This document shows positions 10,933 through 23,829 of a stretch of DNA of 64,000 nucleotides, one piece after another. The notes beneath the pieces are model-generated. The model searched no databases and was not told where the DNA came from. It worked only from the letters and a program-made list of their open reading frames with translations. The first letter of the stretch is position 1, and each line of letters starts with the position of its first letter. Made by a program: the position numbers and the translations under genes. Origin of the DNA: Perognathus longimembris pacificus. Taxonomy: Eukaryota > Chordata > Mammalia > Rodentia > Heteromyidae. The stretch covers positions 10,082,852-10,146,851 of the forward strand of contig NC_063173.1 of NCBI RefSeq assembly GCF_023159225.1, in the 5' to 3' direction.

Positions 10933-12119
10933 TGTGTCTTTTGTGCAAAGGCCTGTTTTTTAAGTATGTGGAAGTGGGATGATTCAGAATAGAAGGATGT
11001 AGGAGAAGATTCATTCAAAATATTTAAAACACATCTTTTTTGTTTTCAGCACTAATCGTGTCAGTCTATATGTAGAACCAAAATATGCTCTGAGTATCCG
11101 AGCAAAGAACTAGAACAAACAAATATAGACTGTGCAGGATATATGCATGGATCCTTAATGGACAGACACACCTCTCCCACTTATTCACAGACGCAGAACC
11201 CAAACTAATCTTATCAGACTTCTGAGCCTGTGTTATGTCAGGTGATACAAAGCTGGGGTGTAGCCCTTGGTTCTCAATTCCCAAGCAAGTTGGCATTTCC
11301 TAGCTCTTATTCCAAGAGTCATGTCTACATCTCATTCTCACAGATCACTCCCTGGTTGTTTCCAACCAGGTCCGTTTGTCAGGTAAGTAGTAAGTATGGC
11401 TTGCTGTTCTTGACTTTCAGGAAGGCTCTGGTGTTTCTGCTACGCATAAGCCAGTAGAAGAATGTTTAAGGTTCTGGCCACAGTACTTAAGGCCTGCCAT
11501 CACAAGGAACTCAGCAGCCTGTGTTTAATACTCTTTGCTATGTGGCACCTTTTGGACCTGAGAAGCCAACAAAGCTGCAAATCCCTGTGGGATGAGGACA
11601 CCAGGCAACTGAGAGCCACACGAGGGTGGAGCTGTATTCAAACATGTGATCTGCAACCTTTCATCAAACAATATGCTTGCATTGGAAGTTTGCCTTTATA
11701 CAAAATTCTGATTCACCCCGGACTACAAGTGTATGTTGTTTTCCAGATTTTTCTCCAGCATCAAATTATCTTTATGAAAATATATGTCATAAGGTAAGAA
11801 ACGAAGAAAAAATTAAACTTCTAAAAATGAAATGACAATTTTTCTAGTAATATACGTATTAACATTAACAGTGATAGCTAGGTTTGTAATTGTGCCTATT
11901 TTCGTATGACTTTCCATGTATTGTCTATTTTAAGAATGTTGGGGTTGTCACTGAGGATGTGTAGTTTTCTATGATCTGAATATTGGAAGACCTTCAACTT
12001 CAGCTACAGGTTAGAGCGGACAAACTGTTTTCATGAATATAGTGTAAACAGTAAATATGGGGTCCAGCTGTGGTTCCAATACTTTTAAGTGGAAATATCA
12101 CCAATAGTAACAGTGGAAC
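10929..12119. other. Unassigned intron sequence
   Basis: A 111-codon frame (11462-11797) shows no known domain and no splice context. Nothing else seen. Confidence 0.5.
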
Positions 12120-12300
12120 ACATTCTTTGAGGCTCATTATATGTGCTAATTACTGTACTAAGTCTCTCATAGTGCTCATTGGATTGTAGCCTTACAGGAG
12201 TAATCCCACTCAAAATTTAATATTGTTTCCATTTGTCAGATGATGGTTGAAGTTAAGTCACTGGAACAGGACCACCATGATAGACTGGCAAGTTTAAGGT
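12120..12300 (+). mobile_element. MIR relic
   Basis: TATATGTGCTAATTACTGTA, CTAAGTCTCTCATAGTGCTC, ATTTGTCAGATGATGGTTGA and AGTTAAGTCACTGGAACAGG follow the MIR order. Confidence 0.6.
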
Positions 12301-12400
12301 AATCAAATAAATGAGCCTGACTCTAAAAGTCAGCCTGATTCTAAATGTCTAAGGTAACTGCTGGTACCAAAATTGTTCTTCAAATATTGTACCTGTTTCT

Positions 12401-12545
12401 GTACACACAAGCATACAAATACACATATATGCATGTGTACAAGCTCTATATGTATATATGTATGTGGATATGTTTATACAACACATGTATATCTAAGTAT
12501 ACGTATTATATATACAAATATATGTACAGACTTACATACAGTAGC
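12401..12545 (+). repeat. Degenerate TA/CA-rich repeat
   Basis: CATATATGCATGTGTAC-type units with many interruptions, an aged microsatellite. Confidence 0.8.
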
Positions 12546-13815
12546 TAGACAGATAGGTAAAGGGACATAGTATCTTTGGTTTGATGAGGTTTAACTATTA
12601 CTTCTTAAAGTGATTTGTGGACATTTTCCTATTAAACTACCTATAATGGGTTTATAGTCGCATAACTTGTTTGTTAGAGTTAGTTTTGAGTCTTAATCTA
12701 GCATTAAATTTTGGGTCTCTTTGTTATCATTTATATTGATTATGAATGAGCTGCCATTAAATAGTATTTTGTCAGCTCAGATGCTGACTTTTGTGTTTAA
12801 GCTAGCTAGTTTAACTTTCTCAGGCATTAGGATAGTACTTTACTACAGGTGTGTAGGTAGGAATGTCAGAGGAATAATTGGGAGGAATACAAAGATAAGG
12901 AAAACATGAGGCAGAGGCAGTAGTTACATCAGCATGTGTGTCTTACAGTTCAATCCACTGAAAATGAACAGAAGTCTGACTTCTCATTCTAATGATCCTC
13001 ACTTGCTATCCACACTCATCTTGGATGCTAGAATACCACGTGGCTGAGAGGCAGCAAATGACACAGACGTAACTGAAAGAACTTTTCTATGGCCTTTGTT
13101 CCCAGTAATGAAGCTCTTGCCTTTCAGGGTTTTAGAAGGATGTTATAAGTTACTATTTGTAAAGTAACTTGCACATTACCACAGAGGAAATACCAGTGAT
13201 TCTTTTTTTACATTCCTGTTTATTCCATAAATCCACTAGCAGTGAGTTCTAGACACAGGCGAGAAAATAAATCCCCATTTTCAGTGCAGTGCTAGCAGCA
13301 GCCTGATACCTGCTTATAGGAGTCAATTATATAAATTTATCCTCAAATTCTCATAATGCTATAAATCAAAATCCTCTCTGCTTTCATTTTTTTTCTTAGA
13401 AATCTGATTGTTATAACTTACCAGTACTCAACTATGGCCATAATTTACCTTCCATATTCTTTCTTCTATGAGATCTTATAAGAAAGGACTGGGGAGAAAA
13501 CAACTCCTGAAAAGCAAAGGAGCTTATCTCTTGTCTGTCTGAGCAGCAACCTCATGCTCTGCTTGGAGGTCGATTATCATGCAATGGCACCTGATCATAC
13601 ACTCATTCAGTAGATTGGATGCCCCATTTCTTAGTGTAAGGATTATCATTACAAAGTACTATTTTTCTTTTTGCTACTCTTATGATACAGTAGGCTAACC
13701 AATTTATTCATTCACTTATCCACTGATTTTACACATAATTTAGCACCAATGTGTTGAGTCCTGACTGCAAATCATGTCTAATCATGGAAGTGATTTTGTG
13801 TAGTAAACATTATTG
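12546..13815. other. Unassigned intron sequence
   Basis: AT-rich, no recognised element before the candidate LTR. Confidence 0.5.
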
Positions 13816-14093
13816 TTAAATAATTGACAGGAAAGAACTGGGGGTTGGAGAGACTGAGTGAAATACCTGTGTCACAGAACTGCAGAGTTCTCCACACACT
13901 GCTCTTGGCATCTGTGCTATAGACTCCCCCACTCTGTGGGGACAGATCATAGAGGCCTGTGCAGAGCCAGGCAGCCTGCAGAGAGGAAGGGAAAATAACC
14001 TCACCCCTCGCCCCTTTGGAGGGTGCAGCCTCTCCTAGCTCTGAGGTAGCCCAGACCAAGGCAGTTGCAAACCTATTAATAAAACTCTTTGGT
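13816..14093 (+). mobile_element. Candidate solitary LTR (noncoding)
   Basis: This is a GC-richer island with GAGACTGAGTGAAATACCTG, GTCACAGAACTGCAGAG, AGGTAGCCCAGACCAAGGC and a poly-A signal in TATTAATAAAACTCTTTGG. Length (about 280 bp) and composition fit an LTR. No paired LTR, retroviral gene or clear target duplication was found. The 93-codon opposite-strand ORF here is taken as chance. Confidence 0.35.
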
Positions 14094-15051
14094 CACCTTT
14101 AACCATGCCTCCATGTATTTTCTCTCTCCAATGTCGTTACAAGGACAGAGCATATAGCCAGTGGGTAGAAGTATGAATAACAGTATGACTAGGAGAAACT
14201 GAGGCACTAGGAAATTAAAGTCCTTTGAAAAATGATTGCAAAACAGCACAATTTCATTTCCCCTGAATGAGTTATCTAAAATACTATACAAGTCCACAAA
14301 CCCTTTTAGCAGATAAAAAAAAACTGTCCATTTTTGGGGAATTTAATCTCTGGTCACCTGTTGCACACAATTGTCTACCGCTTCGATCCAATGATCTCTT
14401 TTGGTAAATTTATCTTAAAATATATTTTCTGTTCTCTCTAACTGATATAACTCACAGGAAAATGACTGATTTAAACCAACAATGAAAAAAAATAAACCTT
14501 CAAGATCTTGAGATAAAAAATTCCACATTCGGTTTAGTACTTGGTGGTAAATAGTACACTAACAAAACAGGACATTTAGATTACTAGAATTAAGCAGATC
14601 ACTTGAAAGATTCCAAATACATTCTGGAGAGCATTGTTGGTGGAGGCAACATGCACAGGACTATCTTCTACGGCAAACATTTGGTAACCTAGTAACATTA
14701 AAATCACAATTACATTACCTTATAATTAACAAGCTTCAAGTATATTCCTTTGTAAACAAATTGCATACTTTACCAGAATTTTATTGTTTCTATCTTGGTA
14801 GTTATTTCGCTCAGATCCTACATGTAGACAAGATGATCTTCATCTCAAAATATTTTTCTGCCTTCTCAAGAAGAAAGAATCTTATCCTGAACTTCAATTC
14901 GGAGACAAGTAGAGTAGAAGAATTAAGTCTTAGGAAGGTAAGTCAACAAAGTAGAATGAAAATATTTGTTCATATTCCTTAGTACCATTTCAAACTATAG
15001 TTAAAGCAAAAGCCTTCGGTAATGGACGAATCGTGTTTCAAAAATGTTTGT
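14094..15051. other. Unassigned intron sequence
   Basis: No recognised element. Confidence 0.5.
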
Positions 15052-15285
15052 GCAGCACTGGGTGTTGGTATCTCATGTCTGCAATTCTAGCTACCGAGGA
15101 GGATAAGATGCAGGAAATCTTATTTCAAAGCCATCCAAGACAGAAAAGTTAGAATGAATCTATGTCTAATTAACTAGAAAAAATAAGCCTGGTGGCAGGT
15201 ATAACACAAGGGGTAGAGCGCGGGCCATGAACACGAAAGTTGAGAGCTCAAGACCCTGAGTTGAAGCCCTTGTATCAGCAAAAGT
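15052..15285 (+). mobile_element. 7SL-Geo SINE, diverged
   Basis: GGTATCTCATGTCTGCAATT, TCTAGCTACCGAGGAGG, AAAGCCATCCAAGACAG and AGGGGTAGAGCGCGGGCC appear in the family order, followed by GAGTTGAAGCCCTTGTATCA. Confidence 0.65.
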
Positions 15286-15713
15286 TTCCAGATTAAACAC
15301 TGTGGTATATGATATGTTATCCTTAGATTGGTATCATTTTGCCTTGAAAAGATTTATTGCCCAATTAATTAGTCACTAAAGGTGTTTGACAATGGTAAGA
15401 TTCTGAGAAAGTCTTCCTATGACTGATGAAATAAAATCTCAAGATATATGATAAATTCTTGCATTATAAAAATGAATAAGAAGGACAAGTGTCCTTATTT
15501 TCTCACTTTTGACATGACAAGCGACAGTGATTGTGATGAGGAGCCATTTAATAAATAGGATGAGAAGAGACTGGGGAGAACATGAAGTCAATATCTTGCG
15601 TGACTTAGTAGAAATTCATATTTTCTCTGGTGCCAACTAAAGTGGAATGTCATCTAACACTCATTACAACGTTTTGTTTGGATATTCCGTCAGTACAAGA
15701 ATCCAGTCATTTT

Positions 15714-15914
15714 CTGGGCACTATTGGCTCACACCTGTCCTTCTAGCTTTCAGGAGGCTGATTTGAGGATTGCAGTTAGAAGCCAACCTGGACAAAAAAG
15801 TCCAAGAGACTCTGATCTGTACTAAACCACCAAAAATGAGGTGTGGCTGAAGTGGTAGAAAAAGCTAAGAGACAGCATCCTCAGCTTGAGTTCAAGCCCT
15901 AGTACCAGCACACA

Positions 15915-15915
<1 letters not shown>
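15714..15915 (+). mobile_element. 7SL-Geo SINE ending in a (GA)n tract
   Basis: TTGGCTCACACCTGTCCTTC, TCAGGAGGCTGATTTGAGGA and GAAGTGGTAGAAAAAGC are followed by TTGAGTTCAAGCCCTAGTAC and CAGCACACA. The end form CTAGTACCAGCACACA differs from the IDL-Geo end (GGACTGGC plus A). Confidence 0.7.
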
Positions 15916-15917
<2 letters not shown>

Positions 15918-15955
<38 letters not shown>

Positions 15956-16007
15956 CAGACAGACAGACAGAGACAGACACAGAGAGAGAGAGGAGAGAGA
16001 GAGAGAA
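15918..16007 (+). repeat. (GA)n / (CAGA)n microsatellite
   Basis: GA repeats, then CAGA units, then GA again, immediately after the CAGCACACA end of a 7SL-Geo SINE. Confidence 0.97.
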
Positions 16008-16081
16008 ACTAGTCACTAGTTCTGAAGCATAAAGGAGAAAGAAGATAGAGAGAATCGTCAATAGGAATTAAACACTTTCCT

Positions 16082-16289
16082 GGGGCTGGGAATGTGGCCT
16101 AGTGGGAGAGTGTTTCCCTAGCAGCGCTCTGGGTTGGATTCCTCAGCATCACATATGTAGAAAAAGCCGGAAGTGGCGCTGTGGCTCAAGTGGCAGAGTG
16201 CTAGCCTTGAGCAAAAGAGAAGCCAGGGACAGTGCTCAGGCCCTGAGTTCAAGCCCCAGGACTGGCAATAAATAAATAAATAAATAAAT
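16082..16289 (+). mobile_element. IDL-Geo-type SINE with (AATA)n tail
   Basis: This is a full dimer, from GGGGCTGGGAATGTGGCCTA to CCCCAGGACTGGC followed by an AATA repeat. The flanks ACACTTTCCT (16072-16081) and ACCCTTTCCT (16290-16299) differ at one base. Confidence 0.85.
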
Positions 16290-16804
16290 ACCCTTTCCTT
16301 TTCTACTTTCGTCCCCTTGTTTCATCCCCTGTGTTTCCCAGGGACACCCGCTATCTTTCCACATTGTATCCAGTGTGTAAATATGGCACCATGAAGCTCA
16401 CACTCTAAGCAATGGGTGTGTCTGCCTGAGGCACATCTGGAGATGGATAAAGGACACTGTAGGTGTGTTCTGGATGTGGGGTTGGGGCATGGCAAGAGTT
16501 CACTCACATGGATAAGTTCCTCCTTGAACTTCCCAGGATGAATTTGCTTAATAGATTACACTCCCATGACTGACACAGTAAACACCACAAAATCCTCTGA
16601 CGGCTTCAGATCCTGCTTTAAGCCATACTGCTTATTGTTCTGACATTCACCCACCTCCTTGTCTTTCTAAATTAATTGACAGCTGTCTTCTTTTCCACCA
16701 TGTCAACCACACATGCATCAGCTTCAGCTTCTACATCCTTTGTGGAGCTTCTACTTTCGCCATGCCTGCTTTTCCCAAGTATAGCAGCATCTTTCCTGCA
16801 TCCT

Positions 16805-17020
16805 CTTTTTTTTTTTTTTTTTTTTTTTTGCCAGTCCTGGGCCTTTGACTCAGGGCCTGAGCACTGTCCCTGGATTCTTTTTGTTCAAGGCTAGCACTCT
16901 ACCTCTTGAGCCATAGCGCCCATTCTGGCTGTTTTGTATATACGTGGTGCTGGGGAATCGAACCCAGGGCTTCATATATACGAGGTGAGCACTTCACCAC
17001 TAGGCCATATCCCCAGCCCC
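16805..17020 (-). mobile_element. IDL-Geo-type SINE
   Basis: A 20-plus T run (the tail of a minus-strand element) is followed by GCCAGTCCTGGGCCTTTGAC and ends CCATATCCCCAGCCCC. The duplication TCCTGCATCCT lies at 16794-16804 and 17021-17031. It sits only about 50 bp from the next SINE, in the same orientation. Confidence 0.9.
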
Positions 17021-17087
17021 TCCTGCATCCTTTTTTAAGCCTTCTGAAATATCAACTCTGTAAGGTCATTTCTCACCAGTGTTCTTT

Positions 17088-17294
17088 TTTTTTTTTTTTT
17101 TTTTGCCAGTCCTGGTGCTTGGACTCAGGGCCTGAGCACTGTCCCTGGCTTCTTTTACTCAAGGCTAGCACTCTACCACTTGAGCCACAGCGCCACTTCT
17201 GGCCATTTTCTGTATATGTGGTGCTGGGGAATTGAACCCAGGGCTTCATGTATACAAGGCAAGCACTCTTGCCACTAGGCCATATTCCCAGCCC
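17088..17294 (-). mobile_element. IDL-Geo-type SINE, young, exact 16-bp target duplication
   Basis: This is a full-length dimer with an uninterrupted T run. The flanks CTCACCAGTGTTCTTT at 17072-17087 and 17295-17310 are identical. The perfect duplication and near-consensus body suggest a recent insertion. Confidence 0.92.
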
Positions 17295-17394
17295 CTCACC
17301 AGTGTTCTTTAAAAAAAAAACACAAAAAAACAGTACTTTCCCCTCTCTCACACCCATTTTTGACTTTATTTTTCTCATGCTACATATTTTTCTT

Positions 17395-17637
17395 TTATTT
17401 TTATTTTTTTGTGCTAGTACTGAGGCTTGAACTCAGGGATTTGAACATTTGCCTTAGCTTTTTTTTTTTTTTCCGCTAGCACTTGAACCACACCTCTACT
17501 TCTGGCATTTTTCCTGGTTAGCTAGAAATAGAAGTCTCACCGATTTGTTGGTTCCAGCTGGCTTTAAACCACGCTCCTCAGATCTCAGCCTCCTGAGTAG
17601 CTAGGATTCCAGTCATGGACCACCAGAGCGCAGCTCA
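17395..17637 (-). mobile_element. 7SL-Geo SINE
   Basis: The plus strand reads TGCTAGTACTGAGGCTTGAA, AGCACTTGAACCACACCTCT, CTCAGATCTCAGCCTCCTGA and GTAGCTAGGATTCCAGTCAT, then GCGCAGCT. This is a complete old dimer, with an expanded T run inside the right monomer (17459-17473). Confidence 0.75.
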
Positions 17638-18689
17638 TCCTTGCCTTTTATTGTCTGCTACCAATTTTTTTCTTAACCCCTCAAGAACATCAGCTCTCTG
17701 AAGAGAGAGACGTGTGCTTCATTGTATTATTCATGCTGTGAATAATTCTTGGCAAATACTCTGCTTGAAATGATACACTAACATTTCAAAATATATACTA
17801 AGTTCTTCTAATTCTGATGTCCTTTTGAGATGAGCTGTAGCCAGACAGTGCACAGTAACACAGCTGTACAGTGGGCATGTACGGAAATGTCACAGTGAAA
17901 TCTCCCTGTACAACTAACATAACTACTAGAAAATCAAAGAATAAATCAAATATATGAATTCCAGACTGCAATGACAGAAAGAAACAGAAAGTTTACTTTT
18001 GAAAGTATACTTCTGTGTGTTTCTCTGTACATATGCACATAATAGGGATGGTTAGAAAAGATTGCTTAGAATTTAGGGGTGACTTGATGTCTAAGAAGCA
18101 CAATGTTTTAGAACTGAAAAGCAAAGATTGTTCGCACACAGAGTAGAGATGAAACAATTGCAAAATAATACACAAGAGAGGTGTGCACTACAGTGAGGCT
18201 TCTGATAGAGGCCGTGTCACCAAGGGCTCTAGAGACTTGATAGGGTATTTGATTCGGATTCATTTGAAGAGTTTTCAGAAATGACATATGGACTGAATTA
18301 TGGAATGATATCGTTTTCTTAATGATGTAGAATCTTCTGACTCCTGTGCAGTGGATAAATAGGACTACAGACAGGATGGAGTGAAATCAAGTGAGGAGAT
18401 TCTGTCAACACGGCATGGAGGGTTGTGGGATAGAATGGTAGAAAATTATAGTGACATGTCCATGTTCAAGACCTACTGTAAAGAAAGATCAACAGGTACT
18501 GATGCATCGCATTTGGGAGGTGAAATAAAGGAAGAAATCAAAGATGACTCTTGATCGTTTTGTTAAATCTTTTAAATGGCTGTATTATTAAGGAAAATTA
18601 CTTGATGGCAGCTGAAGGAGAAACTAATTTCTTTCTGGACATCTTAAGACTGAGGACCTAGGATACTGTAATGAAGATGTCCTATAGGC
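17638..18689. other. Unassigned intron sequence
   Basis: The 17683-17775 part (GTGAATAATTCTTGGCAAAT) is faintly L2-like. The rest is unassigned. Confidence 0.45.
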
Positions 18690-18810
18690 AAGTAGGTGTG
18701 TTGCTTCGATTTATGTCTGTCGTCTCTATGACACTCCACTTTCCAAAGGCAGAAACTCTATTTATCTCTACACCAGTAGTTGGCAAAGTAGGTGTTTTAT
18801 AAATGTTACT
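18690..18810 (+). mobile_element. Possible L2 3' end
   Basis: GGCAGAAACTCTATTTATCT, ACACCAGTAGTTGGCAAAGT and AGGTGTTTTATAAATG resemble the L2 3' end. Confidence 0.4.
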
Positions 18811-19436
18811 ATAAAAGTCTATTCTTTTTATGTTCTATTGGCTCGCCCACAACACTTGCTAAGCACTCTAGGTTTAGATGAAGCATTTCTTTGCTATTCT
18901 TTATGTTTTAGCTCAAAATAATAGGGCACTACATATAAAGGGTTGATACATAATAGAATTTAAGTTATTTTTATGCATTTGCAAAATAAACATTATTGGC
19001 ACTTTGGATATAGGACAGTATGCCTGAGAGTATGTTTTCAGAGGAAATCAAGGAAGTCAAACATAAAAGCAGCATTGTCAACATGAAGAAATCAGGGTGT
19101 TCTATGCAGGACTGAACATGCGTCAAAGTGGAGTTAGAGAGTGGAATCCATATGAGGGAAAAAATTCCATGGAAAACTTTGGGTCACTAGATAGAGCTTG
19201 ATGGACCACTAAATCATGCTGTTATCCAATCATTCTAGCTATGAAATCTATTGAAATTCTGGTTTCACATTGTGCTTTATGGATATATATTCATAGGATA
19301 TCTCTTCTAATTGAAAGCCAAGAGAAACAAGATCAAACTTTCATTTAATAACAGTTGGAATCATTACTAATATGTGTTAACATTATTTAAAAGCTTTAAA
19401 ATGTTACTATCTTCCAGTAAGTTCTATAAAACTGTT

Positions 19437-19760
19437 TTTATTTTATTCCTTTATTGTATTGTTATTATAGAGGTGATATACAGAGGGGTTACAGTTGCAT
19501 ACATCAGGCAATGGGAACATTTCCTTTCTTACAATGTCATCTGTTCCCTCATTCTCTCCCAGTCCCTCTCTTCCATCTCCACCCACGAGTTGCATAGTTC
19601 ATTTCTATCAATGTCCAATGTGCTCCCCTCCTGCACCTTTTCTCCCCCTTTCTTCAGATTCGGTGCCCTCCCATCACCTTTCTATGATATGCACGGTGTG
19701 CATGTTGTCTCTGATATGCGGAAGTTAGATATACAACATACTGGGATATGACAAATTACA
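19437..19760 (-). mobile_element. Old L1 3' UTR end
   Basis: GAGGTGATATACAGAGGGGT, TACATCAGGCAATGGGAACA, then a C/T-rich tract (complement of the L1 G-rich tract) and CACCCACGAGTTGCATAGTT. The second half differs from the young copies, marking an older subfamily. Confidence 0.7.
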
Positions 19761-20398
19761 TAGAACTAGGCTTTTTGAATCTCCTATTTTCCAGTTCTGT
19801 TTAAAGCAACTATGGTACTTTAAAAATTCTGTCAGTTGCTAAGGAAACTGAAAAAGGGTTGGGGGGGAGAACTATATTGGGAAAGCTGTGTTGTAAAATG
19901 CACCAGCAAGGGATGCAAGCAGTCATGAACAAAGAAAATGTGTCACAGCATCTCTACCAACTGCTATTCTGTGATGCCTTTACTCAGAGCCATTTGTGAG
20001 TGTTCGACATCTTGGCTTTAAATGGGGAAATTGATATTTTATTAAGGAAGATGGGTAAGCTAGGAGGAAGGGCTAAGACACATTTACATTGATTACATAA
20101 TTAAAGATTACCATTTGAAGAAAAAGAAAACTAGATTAGAAAACAGATCCACATGTGAATTTAGGAAAACTTGGCTCCATTCTCTGATCTTTCATTGCAA
20201 CATCTGAATAAATCAGATATATGAGACACATGATAAAGTTTCTCCTACTCCTATAATCTAATCTGAGTGACAGAAGATTGGCGACCCTAGGAATGGAGGA
20301 TAATTAATAAGAGAGAAATTGTGGGCAGTGAGATAAACTCCCAAGGTTTGGAGGTCAAATTCAACTGGTAAGTAAAAGTATCTGTCTGTCTAGCCATC

Positions 20399-20447
20399 AT
20401 ATATATGTATATATACATCTATATACATATACATATATACATATATC
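20399..20447. repeat. (TATACA)n-type repeat
   Basis: TATATGTATATATACATC-type units, AT-rich and partly self-complementary. Confidence 0.9.
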
Positions 20448-20915
20448 TTTATGAATGAATTGAGTAATATTTATCTGTTAGCTAAAGTATGATAATATAT
20501 TTCTCTTTGCTTGTAGGAAACGTTTTTGCTCAAGTTCACACATGTAACCATTTTGATCTTTTTAACATTCAAGGAGATTTGTAGGCATTTCTTATTATGA
20601 ACTTTTTCTTTTGGCATGAGAAGAGTTTCTCCCCCATCCTTTGTGGTACCATCTGAAAAATGCAAGAGCGTTTCTAACTTTGAGACGTACATCGCAGGTT
20701 TCCAGCACCAAGGCAGCAGCTGTTGTACTGCAATGTCAAAGAGTTCCAGAGATTATTAGTCCCATACTCAATAATTCACAGTAGTAATTCCAGAACCTGT
20801 ACTGCTCCCCAGTACCTCATTCTTTTCATGTATCATCTCCTGGGCATATGCTGGACTTTCTTTATATTTCACTTAAACCTTAGCATTCCAATGACATCTT
20901 TACTGACTGTATTTC

Positions 20916-21150
20916 TTATTTTATTACTTATTTATTTATTATTATTATTTTTTTTTTGGCCAGTCCTGGGCCTTGAACTCAGGGCCTGAGCACTGTCCCT
21001 GGCTTCCTTTTGCTCAAGGCTAGCACTCTGCCACTTGAGCCACAGCGCCACTTCCGGCCGTTTTCTGTATATGTGGTGCTGGGGAATTGAACCCAGGGCC
21101 TCATGTATACGAGGCAAGCTCTCTTGCCACTAGGCCATATCCCCAACCCA
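20916..21150 (-). mobile_element. IDL-Geo-type SINE with (TTAT)n tail, exact 15-bp target duplication
   Basis: The element reads GGCCAGTCCTGGGCCTTGAA to CCATATCCCCAACCCA on the plus strand, preceded by a TTAT-rich tail. TACTGACTGTATTTC is repeated exactly at 20901-20915 and 21151-21165. Confidence 0.9.
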
Positions 21151-21165
21151 TACTGACTGTATTTC

Positions 21166-23829
21166 AATCAGTAACTAACAGCTAATATCTATTTGCCAAA
21201 TGTTTGTTGGACATATATTACCATTACTATGTACCAATTCAAGTTCTAAGCATTCTTTCTGATTTCTTGTGATGTTTTATATCATATGCTCACTGACACC
21301 TATTAATTAAATTGTATGATTTCTATTGTTTACGTACACATTGCCACATTCAATTGTATATGCCTTTGTAACCTTTTCTAATTGAACTCTGAATTTTTAG
21401 TCCATAGATTTGATTTCGCCCATGTTTATTTAATAAGCAAATAAGCAAAACTTAAAAATCTCAACATGTACTTATTTTATAGCGTATTACTTGATAAAAG
21501 TCATGCTGACCAGACATATTTGCTCTATGAAGAAGGTGTTTTAAGTTTAAGTAAAGTGCAAAACTCCTTCTTAAAATATAAAACGCTCTAAAAAAGAATT
21601 TTTATTTATGTACTTAACATACATGTATGTATTATGGCACCATACACACACACACACAAATTGTATATGGCATACAGATTGGCCCTTGGAATAGTATGGA
21701 CAGACTGAATACCTATGAAAAAGTGGGGAGAGACATAGTGAAATAAAACAGACCTGAGAATCTTCATTAACAGACATGGTACTCTTAGGTGGCATATAAC
21801 ATGATGTACTTGGGGAAGGTAAATAAAATGACATTTAGGAGTAAGGTGGACATAGTAACAGATTTAGAGAGGACTGAAAAATCTAGCATGTAAAAGAGCG
21901 CTAAGTGAAATAATTAGCAATTAAAATCAGTGTTTGCAGGCAATGGGAAAACTGGAATCAGAGCAAATAGAATTAAATTTTAGAAAGATTGCACTGCAGC
22001 AGAGTGAGACAAAAAAGGATACATAAAGGAATAAGGTAAGATAATAAGAAGCAACTCAAGTGGCAAGACAAGAGAAAGTTCTGGAAGGAACAACAGTGTA
22101 AGTTCAGAGGACCAACCTATGAAAAAGGAAGTTAAGCCATTAATAAGATTTAGTCCACAATTTGACTTGTGAGTTGAAGTTTGTAGGAGAAGATTCCATG
22201 ATGACCTTCATTTCTCAAGACTGAAATCAACAAGGGCATAGGGACAACGCTACATAATTAAAATAATGCCCTCTTCTTTCTGGCCAAGCTTGGGGTACTT
22301 AGGAAAATTTCCCATGAACATCTGAACACATGAGTAAAGGTCTGAGGAGAGAATGAAGGAGTTGCAAAACTAGGTTTAGGGTTATAACGAAATGATCATT
22401 TGTAAAGTAACTTTGTCTTATTGACTATTCTAAATTGAATTCATATAACCTGGAACCTTCAACAAATGCTGAGTTGCTCCTATCATGAGCCTTCAGAATC
22501 CTGTTAGAAAACTAATGGTGCAAATCTCCTGTGAATGAAAATTCCATTAATAATTTGGATAGGAGCAGTGTCGGTACATGTTGTTAGTATAAATCTCACA
22601 ACTACACCATATTACTATAAAACAAAAAATTATTGTATATAATTATATAAGCAAATAATAAATATATGCTAAACACAAATATTTAAAATATAATGCACAA
22701 TAACATGTAATCATAATACATTATTGTATTACTATATACTACAAACATTACTATATAATAAAATATATAAATATTATAGCAATAAATATATATGAAACAA
22801 ATAGGAAGCTAACATTGTAACATACTATAGCATACGGGACACAGATTTAAGGGAAATAGAAAGTCTTTCAAGAAATGATTTCAATATCTTAAGGCATTCA
22901 GTTTTATGGCCTAGGTAGAGTTGAATGAGAGCCATGCTAATTCATGTCTAACCTCTTTCAGGTATTTGTACTCCATTATTTAATCAGTGTTTACCTTGTG
23001 TTCTGTAAACTCATTTATTTTTCTCCAAGATTTTATGTCACTTAACTTCCTATTTAGTTATTTGTAACATTCTATTACAGCTTAACTGAAAGGAATCTGA
23101 AATGAATTTGAAGTTTAAACAATACTACCTCCTTGGAAATAAGATTAGCACTTTAGATTGACTACACAGTCTGAGAAACTAGACTTTCAATGTTGAAGTT
23201 GCTTGATTTCATCATTGGCTCTTAGAACGGATAATTGGACTTACTTTTAACAGCTTGTGGTGGCTTTAGACAGAAGAGTCTTGTAGAGACTTCAGCAGCA
23301 CTATTGCATTATCAAGACCTTGAAATGTATCAGGTATGTTTGCTCTGGAAATAAACAATAATATCTGTACAAGGGTTTATAGGTATACAATTTACCTTGG
23401 TAAAGAAAGTCCTAGAGAACTTGAGGCACTGTTCCATTGTTCTTATTTGAGCTTCTGTGGGCTGGAATGCACCCAGAGAAGGCAAACTCAAAAGCTTTAT
23501 TTTGCAAGAACCAAAGCAGCATCCCAGGAAGGACTGCGAGTCTTGGCCAAGGCTACCCAGGTCGTTACAGATTCTGATTCAAGTCCGCATTCAAAGCCCA
23601 CCTTACTCCAGGCATTAGAATGAATGCCCAAGTTCAACAGCATTGCCGTGACTGTTTCAGGGGCCAAAGAGGAAAGTGAGCTGACTGGACACACTCTATC
23701 AGAGTGAGTCAGAGAGTAGAGAAAGGCAGGGAAGGCTTGCTTCCCACTTGCAGGCCACAGCACTGCCATGAAGAATGGCTAGTCACCGTTACTAGTGACA
23801 CTGGTCACCAATAGAGCAGTGAATAATGA
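21166..23829. other. Unassigned AT-rich intron sequence
   Basis: 22600-22800 is almost pure A/T. The 95-codon frame at 23336-23623 has no recognised similarity. Confidence 0.5.
21641..21658 (+). repeat. Short (CA)n tract
   Basis: About 8 CA units in intron sequence. Confidence 0.85.

Noticed and set aside
13778..14059. 93-codon minus-strand frame as a small gene
   Set aside because: No recognised domain, and it lies in a candidate LTR-like block.
16676..17378. Several frames of 70-109 codons in both strands
   Set aside because: They recur at every SINE copy (for example GLSTVPGFFLLKASTLPLE-type text) and are translations of IDL-Geo.
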